Origin: Aquanectria penicillioides
Lineage: Eukaryota; Ascomycota; Sordariomycetes; Hypocreales; Nectriaceae
DNA length: 64,000 bases
Direction: 5' to 3'
NCBI GenBank assembly: GCA_003415625.1
Contig: PYIU01000007.1
Coordinates: forward strand, 3,224,001-3,288,000
This document shows positions 57,493-64,000 of the stretch, piece after piece. How positions within the stretch are numbered: position 1 is the first letter of the stretch; each line of letters starts with the position of its first letter. Made by a program: the position numbers and the translations under genes. The notes under the pieces were generated by a model, which saw only the letters and a program-made list of their open reading frames with translations, had not been told where the DNA came from and ran no database searches.

Positions 57493-58537
57493 CAGACACT
57501 TTGCTTGCGGTTTCTTTTTCTTGGCTCGTCATAGAGAACATCCTCCTACCACCAGTTTCCACCAGTTTTTTGTGATCGGCACCCCGACTTCAACGTCGCG
57601 GGTCTACGACACTCCCATATTCCCAAGGGACGACGAGTGAAAGGAACGAGAAAAAGAAAAAATCCCAGAAAAAAAAACATTCGAAAGTTATGATTTGGCC
57701 GTTATGAACCTGGCCATTTGCAAAACAGACCCAGTCCAGGCTGTGTCATTTATCCTCCTTCTTTCCTAATGACTTGATTTCAAGAGTCGTTTTTTGTTAT
57801 GCCTTTTTTATCCCTGTTTGGCGTTAAATCCGAGGTTGTTGATTCGATTGGTTTGATCTTATTAATCCTCCCTTGGAAACTGGTGGGAATACGTTATTTA
57901 CTATTTTTCCTCTGCCCCCTCGCTGCGAGGGGATGTCAGAAATTCACGACCGACCGTCAAAGTTGCGGTAATAGCAAAACGGTCCCCTTCAAACGTTTTT
58001 ACACACGAATCGAAAGTGCTTCGTTCGTGCAGATTTATACACTGGGGTTGGATGGTTTTTTAACTGGGAAATATGGACGAGGAAAAAGAATGGGGAGGGA
58101 GTCGGCTTGGGTGTTTTGAACTTGTACATGACAACCAACTTCCGCGAGGAGTTGGCACTTTGGGAAGGCGTTCTTGTCGGCAGGCTGGTCTCAGCGTGGA
58201 TCTGCATCACACTGGCGTTTATTTTGCTGGAAATTTGATTCTGATGTGTATATTGTTCGGACTTGTGGGATGAAGTTTAGGGGGTTATCTGGAGGCAAAC
58301 TGGGAAATGCTGGCCATGTCGTTCGGTTGGAAGATACTAGAGCGGATGTTGAGTACCTTGCCTAGTTGGCTCGAGACGTAGGAGTCGGGAGCCGGCCAAT
58401 TCTGTGCTGGAAATGCACGCTTGAACCCCTAATTATTGACCGATTGTGTGATTTGTTGTGATAGTATTAGATGCTCGTATTGTCATGGTCGCATTACCTC
58501 CCCGTGTCGGGTATCTTTCTCTGCCCAGTTCTTTTCT
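57493..58537. other. 3' region, no gene recognised
   Basis: Gap between the convergent C2H2 and Psf3 genes. T-rich with several ATTTGT/TTGTTATG stretches; probably a long 3' UTR of the transcription factor. Confidence 0.45.
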
Positions 58538-59133
58538 TTAAGGCTTCTTCACCTTCTCCGTCCACTCCTTGGCGCCCTTGACGCCGTCGTGTCCTCGTCT
58601 AAATAGCACCCTCTCCCACTCATCCAGGCCTCTCAGGAACTCCTCGCCCTGACCTCCCAGGCCGTCGTCGGCCTTGCGCGCGTGCAACCCCACGTCGGCG
58701 GCGCGGACGGCATACGTCTTGCGCACGACGGCGGCGATCTCACGCTCGTCAAACAGGTCCAGCATGCGCGCGGCGAGCCCGTAAAAGTGCGGCGACTGGT
58801 CACGCAGCGGCACGGCACGCGGGTCGGCAGCCAGCGCGGCCAGCACCTGCGCCGACAGGCTGGGCGGCAGGTTGAGCGTCAGCGGTGCGCGGCTCCCACT
58901 CGACGCCTCGAAGATGGCCAGCAGCTCGGCGAGCCACAGCGGCAGCGAGAGCGCCGTGCCAGCCTTGAGCCCGTGAGGGGAGTTGTCGAGGTGGCCAAGG
59001 TAGGGGACGTCGAGCTCGAACTGACATGGGACTTTCTGCTTGGCGGTCAGAAATGAGCTCTCCTAGGGACTCGACGGAAAGGACGATTTACCTCTGCATC
59101 CGTCAGGATGTCGTCAATGTCGTAGTACGACAT
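58538..59133 (-). CDS. PSF3: GINS complex subunit Psf3
   Basis: 179 residues, two exons (59092-59133 and 58538-59035). The start 'MSYYDIDDILTDAEKVPCQF' is the strongly conserved Psf3 N-terminus and is rebuilt exactly by splicing. 'VPYLGHLDNSPHGLKAGTAL', 'SLPLWLAELLA' and the helical C-terminal half complete the GINS fold. Psf3 is part of the Sld5-Psf1-Psf2-Psf3 tetramer that, with Cdc45 and Mcm2-7, forms the replicative helicase. Length fits the family, and there is no sign of damage. Confidence 0.95.
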
Positions 59134-60275
59134 GGTGAAGCTGTGCTGGTCGGCCGCACCCAATTCTGTTCTTTTACTTGGGGATGGTGTTGTGGAGGGG
59201 CAACTACCAAACGCGTAGGTGCCCCTCCAAGACGCGCCCAGGCCGATGACATAATCGTGACTTCCGTTTTGCCAACACTTTCAGCTTACCCTATACTTGG
59301 AAGGAAGCCCCGCTGAACTGTGGCTGAGGCTGAAAATTGGCAATTGGAGTCAAGTTATTGGCCCGCTCTAGCTTGCCGATTCCCCTTGACAAACCTCTTG
59401 GAGATATGGATATGGATCCCAATCTGAGCCGCGAAACCACAACCTCTAAAGGCCGCTCCGGAAGTCCATGTCCGGAAATGCTCTTTTTGTCCCGAAAAGC
59501 TGGCTCACTTTTCTCGCTTTTCATTCACACAAGCAGTAAATTTGATCCCATGGCCTATTCGGCATCTTCGGACTCCAAAAGACGCGAGGTCTCCACCAGC
59601 TCGGTGTTCCGAGATCGGGCGACGGCCAAGCGCCGGAGCAGCGCACATCATTTGCTTGTCAGCAGCTGTGACAATCCCCGAGCTTTTTATCGGCTCCGAG
59701 GGGTAAATGCGACAAAACTTGTTGTCTCTGGAGCCGCTTGGGGAAGTGTAAACAAGGTTGCTCGTGTTCGGGGACGGGGAGGTGGATTACTAAACTGCAA
59801 ATTATACGTGTTGATGCCATGTACAACTTTCTAAGAATAGCACAAAATATATAAATGAAATCCAGGACCGGGTATTCCTGCGTTGAAACCAATCTACTAT
59901 AGCACCGCAGATCAGAACATATCTTCAACTCGTTGTAGTTACTAGCCACAGATCCACAGCGCCACAGGTGGTCCAAGCTCCCAGCGAATGACGAAACGCT
60001 GAGTTCATCACACTTCCAGCTCGGCAATTCAGTTCGTTGAGCAGCCCGAATTCCACACATCTTTTATCCTTTTGACATCATCACCCTCGTCCCCCGGATT
60101 CTTGGTCCTCCTGGTATGTCCCCAACTCCTGCCCCCCGCCAATCCCCATCTCACAGGAGCGTTCAAGAGTGCCTCCTCATCAATTGATTGCCGTTCGACT
60201 TATTGTTTCCATCCGATGACATATCAATTGCCGAGCTTCACTAACAATTCCCCCACCTGCGCAGCTTCAGTCACA
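59134..60275. other. Divergent intergenic region of PSF3 and MnSOD
   Basis: ORFs on both strands (59337-59834 plus; 59659-60060 minus) lack motifs and overlap one another, so I do not call them. A pyrimidine-rich acceptor-like CTGCGCAG just before the MnSOD start may belong to a 5' UTR intron. Confidence 0.4.
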
Positions 60276-61078
60276 ATGGCCTCTACTCTTCTGCGCACCA
60301 CTCCCGCCCTGCGCGCCGGCCTCCGTGCCCGTGCCGCCAAGCCCATTGCCGTCATGGCTTCCACCAGCTTCGTCCGCGGCAAGGCTACGCTGCCCGATCT
60401 ATCATGTGAGCAACTCCCCTTGGCGACCAAGAAGCCAGCTTGTTGACCATGGCCACTAGACGACTACGGTGCTCTCGAGCCCTACATCTCTGGTAAGATC
60501 ATGGAGCTCCACCACTCCAAGCACCACCAGACCTACGTCAACGGCTTCAACGCTGCCGTCGAGGCCATCGCCGAGGCCGAGGCCAAGGGTGACGCCAAGG
60601 CCGCCGCTGCCCAGGCCCCCCTCATCAACTTCCACGGTGGCGGTCACGTCAACCACACTCTCTTCTGGGAGAACCTTGCCCCCAACGGCAAGGGCGGCGG
60701 TGGTGAGCCCGAGGGCAAGCTTCTGGTATGTCCTATCAATGCGCCCACGGACGAACACGTGCTAACTGAACCTCTAAGACTGCCATTAACGAAGACTTTG
60801 GTTCCTTTGATGCCCTCAAGAAGCAGACCAACGCTGCCCTCGCCGGCATCCAGGGCTCCGGCTGGGCCTGGCTCGTCAAGGACAAGACCTCTGGCACCCT
60901 CAGCGTCGTCACCCGCCCCAACCAGGACCCCGTGACCGGCAACCTCGAGCCCCTCCTCGGCATCGACGCCTGGGAGCACGCCTACTACCTCCAGTACGAG
61001 AATCGCAAGGTCGAGTACTTCGCTGCCATCTGGGACGTTGTCAACTGGAACACCGTTTCCAAGCGCTTCGACAACTAA
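60276..61078 (+). CDS. sod2: Mitochondrial manganese superoxide dismutase
   Basis: 231 residues in three exons (60276-60405, 60460-60725, 60779-61078). The N-terminus is an Arg/Ala-rich mitochondrial targeting peptide ending near '[11 protein letters not shown]'. Metal ligands are visible: His in '[16 protein letters not shown]', His in '[12 protein letters not shown]', and the Asp and His of '[17 protein letters not shown]'. '[10 protein letters not shown]' is the conserved Mn/Fe-SOD stretch; the Gly-Gly-Gly loop '[10 protein letters not shown]' is typical of fungal MnSOD. The enzyme converts superoxide to hydrogen peroxide in the matrix. The whole gene is intact and GC-rich at third positions, suggesting high expression. 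Confidence 0.97.
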
Positions 61079-61263
61079 GCATGTTTAAGTTGGTGGGATG
61101 GGGAGGCACGGATGCGGCGCATGTGGGCGCCATGTGCCATTTGTGTGCCTATGAATACCTCGTGTATAGTACGCCGAGCACCTCCAATACAAGATTTGTC
61201 AAACCATAGAGTCAAAATGCCTCGTTGCAAGCTAACTGTCCATCCATGACGTAGACTGAGCCC

Positions 61264-62524
61264 TCACAGTTGCTGGCACCTTACCAACCCTTGGTAAGCT
61301 GCCAGGTCGTGAGGGTGTTCGGTGCTGAAAATCTCCCCCGCGTAGTCGTACCAGTCTGCATTTTCCTCCCGGGTTCGGGCCTCGAAAAACTTGACATATT
61401 CCCACCATGCAGGGTACTAACCCGCACAGTCCCAGCCCAAAATCCATGCAATATTTCCGCCCTTGATGATGATGTTTCGAGGGCAAAGTGCGCCATGCGA
61501 CATGATTTGCTTTCCCTTGTCCCTAAACTGCCCAGCCAATGACTGGGCCACCCGTTTTGGGACACTGTCATACAGGGAAGAGAGCAGGAACGCCAAGAAT
61601 AACTTGGTTGGCTTTGATGAAGCGTGGGGTCGGATGGCATAGTACGTGTGGTTTGTGTGCCGATCCAAGAATAAAGTATAAAGCTCAGTCTGCACGGACC
61701 CGTGGCAGTTGCGGTGGTTGAAGCTTCGCATGTCGTTGACCATTTTGCGAAGTTGCCGAGCGTACCCCATCTTTGCGTCTTTGTTCAAGCCTGCCCACAC
61801 GTTTTCCAGCAACTCTCCTTCCAAGGACAGGTGGATTTCTCCATCAATTTTTTTCACTGTGGGGTTCTCCACAGAAAGGGAGGGGACATGCAGGGATGGG
61901 TACGAGGATAGCTTCTCATGCTGAAGTAGTCCTGTCCCCGAGATTTGACGTCGCCAAACCTTGACTGCAGTGCCTCCGGGTGCCTTCGCTGAAAGAGTGA
62001 GGACAATCTCCTGGTGCTGAAGTAGGGAGAGCAAGAATTTTGTCTGGTCGTTTATCCCCGGCGCTTGGTGATTTAGTATTGGTCGTTGCAGAGAATCGCC
62101 GAGGCTACTTACCTGGACCAAGAGAAGGGAGCTGCCTCACGTTTTGCATTGGCCGTGGATTGATCTTCTTGCTCTGGTCATTGCGAAACTCTGAGTATGA
62201 GCGTTTCAGTGAAGGTGCAATTGAATTAGTCAGGGGAACACCTTTCACAGCTCTGGGAGGCTGTTTTCGGGTTGGAAGGGGTGTCCTTGGTTTTAAGAGG
62301 TGGTTCCAAAAACTGACGGCTTGGGATGAATTTTGCCCATTCGAAGATGCCTCCGCTGCAGCCTCGTGCTTCCTTGCTGCTCTCGAGGCCGCATCTCCCA
62401 CAGGGGCACAGTTGGCACCACTGACGGGCGGTGGTGGCGTCTTCTCCTTCTTCAGCGCTGCCGGGGGCCTGTTGGCTTCTTCTTCAGCCGCCCTGGCAAG
62501 CATCTGAGCACGTTCAGGATTCAT
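61264..62524 (-). pseudogene. Aminoglycoside phosphotransferase-like protein, degenerate kinase with in-frame stop
   Basis: Exon 1 starts at 62524 ('MNPERAQMLARAAEEEANRP'), a Pro/Ala-rich disordered region; an intron near 62065-62115 with branch TACTAAA leads to the kinase-like part. The APH fold is recognisable at 'HGALCPRNIIIKGGNIAWIL' followed by 'GWDCAG', but the catalytic HGD is HGA and the metal-binding Asp of IDW is Gly, so phosphotransfer is unlikely. A TAG at 61417-61419 interrupts the frame exactly where family members continue with Trp/Tyr-Pro-x-x-W-E-Y. After it, 'YPAWWEYVKFFEARTREENA' and 'DWYDYAGEIF' continue in frame to a TGA at 61264. Either a decaying gene or a pseudokinase ending early at 61417; the stop is not at a homopolymer. 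Confidence 0.7.
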
Positions 62525-62921
62525 CTTCGGGCGTCGTGGCCTGGATCTGCATTAGCCACTGAACACGATGATGGTCCGTATAACCGAAAATACAAGGAGA
62601 AAAGGGTGATACAGCGAAGTTGTGGCCTAGTGCGCTTTCCGCTCGCCGCTAGACGTATAGAAACTGCAATCCTGGCAACTGCTCACAGCTGCTACCAGCT
62701 CAGGGTTCGGCACGTGTCTAGAAATCACCATCTGGAGAACAGAATAATACCAATTGATTCAAAATTCATAATCATAGCTAAACAGACGTTGAGTGGAATT
62801 CGTCCTGGCTACAGCCAGTTTTCGTGTCCCGAATAATCATGAACCGTCCGAATTCTACCTAACCGATCCCAAACATATCTATCCGTCTTACATCCGATTG
62901 TGTCCATTGCGGACTGAGAAT
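62525..62921. other. No gene recognised
   Basis: Upstream region of the APH-like gene and 3' region of CCG-9. No motif is visible. Confidence 0.4.
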
Positions 62922-64000
62922 CTACTCGTCATCCTCCTCCTCTTCCTCCTCCTCCTCCTCAGGCTCCTCAGCGGGCTTTCGCTGAGTGTAGTGGCGGGGG
63001 ATGCGGTTCTCGCCCTCGGTGTAGGGAATGCCAGCCTCATCGCGGGCCATGTCGTTGACCCACTTCTCGTTGCCAGCCAGACCGGGCTTGGCGCCGAGCT
63101 CAGCAAACTTAGCAGCGAGGTAGAACCAACCGAGAGCGTTTCCGACAGTGCCGACCTCGTCGCTGACACCGTTGCGGGCCTCCTCGCTCATCTTGGCGTG
63201 GAGCTCCTCGTCGGTCCAGAGCTTCATGAGGTAGTCGGCAACGGCCTGGTAGTCGCCGGGGTGACGAAGAAACCGTTGACGTCCTTCTTGACCTGAGTGG
63301 GGATACCGCCCTCGTTGGAGACGATGACGGGGACACCGGCGTGCAGAGCCTCGGAGACCTTGATCTCGAAACCCTCGCGGGTGGAGAGCTGGAGAATGAC
63401 GTGGGCGTTGGAGATGATCATGTTGAGAAGCTGATCGTTGGGCTCCAGGCGCATGACGCTGCAGTCGGGAAGAAGCTCAGGGTAGTGAGTCTCGAGCTGC
63501 TCCATGGTCTGGTCAAAGATGATGGTTCCATCGGGATCATCAACGGAGCCGTTGCCGCAGCTAACTTGGTCAGTAGTGACTTGGTTGAAGGGATGCAATG
63601 GCACTTACACGACGAGCTGGGGAACGTCGGTGATGCCGGCCTTGTCGCACTGGCGGCGGAACTCGGCGTAGGCGTCGATGACGGTGGGAATACCCTTGGC
63701 GGGGTCGAATCGAGCGACCTGAGCAATGTACTTGCCTATAATCGAGTTAGCAATTGACCTCAACATATGGCAGGATCGACTTCGTACGGTTGGGCCAGGC
63801 GATCTGGGTCCTTTTGCATTGTTAGCGGTGTTCGTCCGATACTACCGACAAGGGCAACTTACATGCGCTGGCGGAGGCACTGCTGGTTGTAGATGTGGCC
63901 GTAGTAGCCAGTGTCCCACTTGTTCATGGGCTTGTTCAGGCCATCGAGCCAGTCGGTGGTGGCGGGGAAGTAGACAATCTTCTCCGTGGGAACGGTGTGA
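62922..64000 (-). CDS. ccg-9: Trehalose synthase/phosphorylase-type glycosyltransferase, CCG-9 (C-terminal part; one frameshift)
   Basis: GT4-family C-terminal domain; the N-terminal half is beyond the right edge. Exons visible: 'YNQQCLRQRM' (near 63870), 'TQIAWPNR', 'KYIAQVARFDPAKGIPTVID' and 'AYAEFRRQ' (near 63700), and the long exon with 'STREGFEIKVSEALHAGVPV' and 'IVSNEGGIPTQV', the GT4 E-x7-E nucleotide-sugar site. The C-terminus ends in a poly-Glu tail. The frame breaks in the G4 run 63258-63261 (C4 on the coding strand): adding one C turns 'GFFVTPATTR' into 'GFFVTPGDYQAVADYLMK', the expected sequence. CCG-9 is the clock-controlled trehalose synthase described in Neurospora. The gene is conserved in filamentous ascomycetes, so the break is very probably a sequencing error. 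Confidence 0.9.

Noticed and set aside
59337..60060. ORFs of 165 and 133 codons on opposite strands upstream of MnSOD
   Set aside because: No domain, no conserved pattern, and they overlap each other; more likely promoter sequence.

Overview
The window is nuclear DNA of a filamentous ascomycete, most likely a Sordariomycete and perhaps of the order Hypocreales. The signs are short GT-AG introns of about 45-60 nt with CTRAC-type branch sites, fungal-specific protein families (fungal_trans transcription factors, a centrosomin-motif coiled-coil protein, CCG-9 trehalose synthase) and a tRNA-Glu with a nuclear-type intron. No species can be named from the sequence alone.

Positions 1-15521 hold the right-hand part of a secondary-metabolite gene cluster. 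In order: a salicylate-hydroxylase-like FAD monooxygenase cut by the left edge, a cytochrome P450, an SDR dehydrogenase, a second FAD monooxygenase (phenol hydroxylase/PHBH fold with a C-terminal thioredoxin-like region), a second P450, a seven-helix membrane protein resembling the AveC spirocyclase family, a SnoaL-like protein, a VOC-fold protein with an intact extradiol-type metal triad, a second SnoaL-like protein and a Zn2Cys6 regulator. There is no PKS, NRPS or terpene synthase here, so the backbone enzyme is probably to the left. Every promoter gap in the block carries at least one GCTCCG-type (or ACTCCG) site, which suggests control by the local Zn2Cys6 protein.

Positions 15.5-22.4 kb form a boundary zone. 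It has an AT-rich stretch, a decayed unrecognised gene (about 16.5-18.7 kb), an NmrA-like NAD(P)-binding protein, a short dispersed repeat also present inside the cluster, and a transcription-factor-like protein without a zinc-cluster DNA-binding domain.

Positions 22.4-64 kb are more ordinary. Long gene-poor stretches rich in microsatellites (22.4-28.7, 30.4-32.4, 44.5-47.5 and 49.1-55.4 kb) separate a Dal5-type MFS transporter, an atypical Ras-like protein, a secreted BBE-type flavin oxidase, an expansin-like secreted protein, a centrosomin-motif (CM1) protein, an F-box protein, tRNA-Glu(CUC), the ERAD lectin OS-9/Yos9, a C2H2/DUF7896 transcription factor, GINS subunit Psf3, mitochondrial MnSOD, a degenerate aminoglycoside-phosphotransferase-like protein and the C-terminal part of CCG-9 (off the right edge).

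Several otherwise well-conserved genes, including CCG-9, need a single-base correction to read through, most often at a homopolymer. This pattern fits sequencing error better than gene decay and should be kept in mind when using the coding coordinates.
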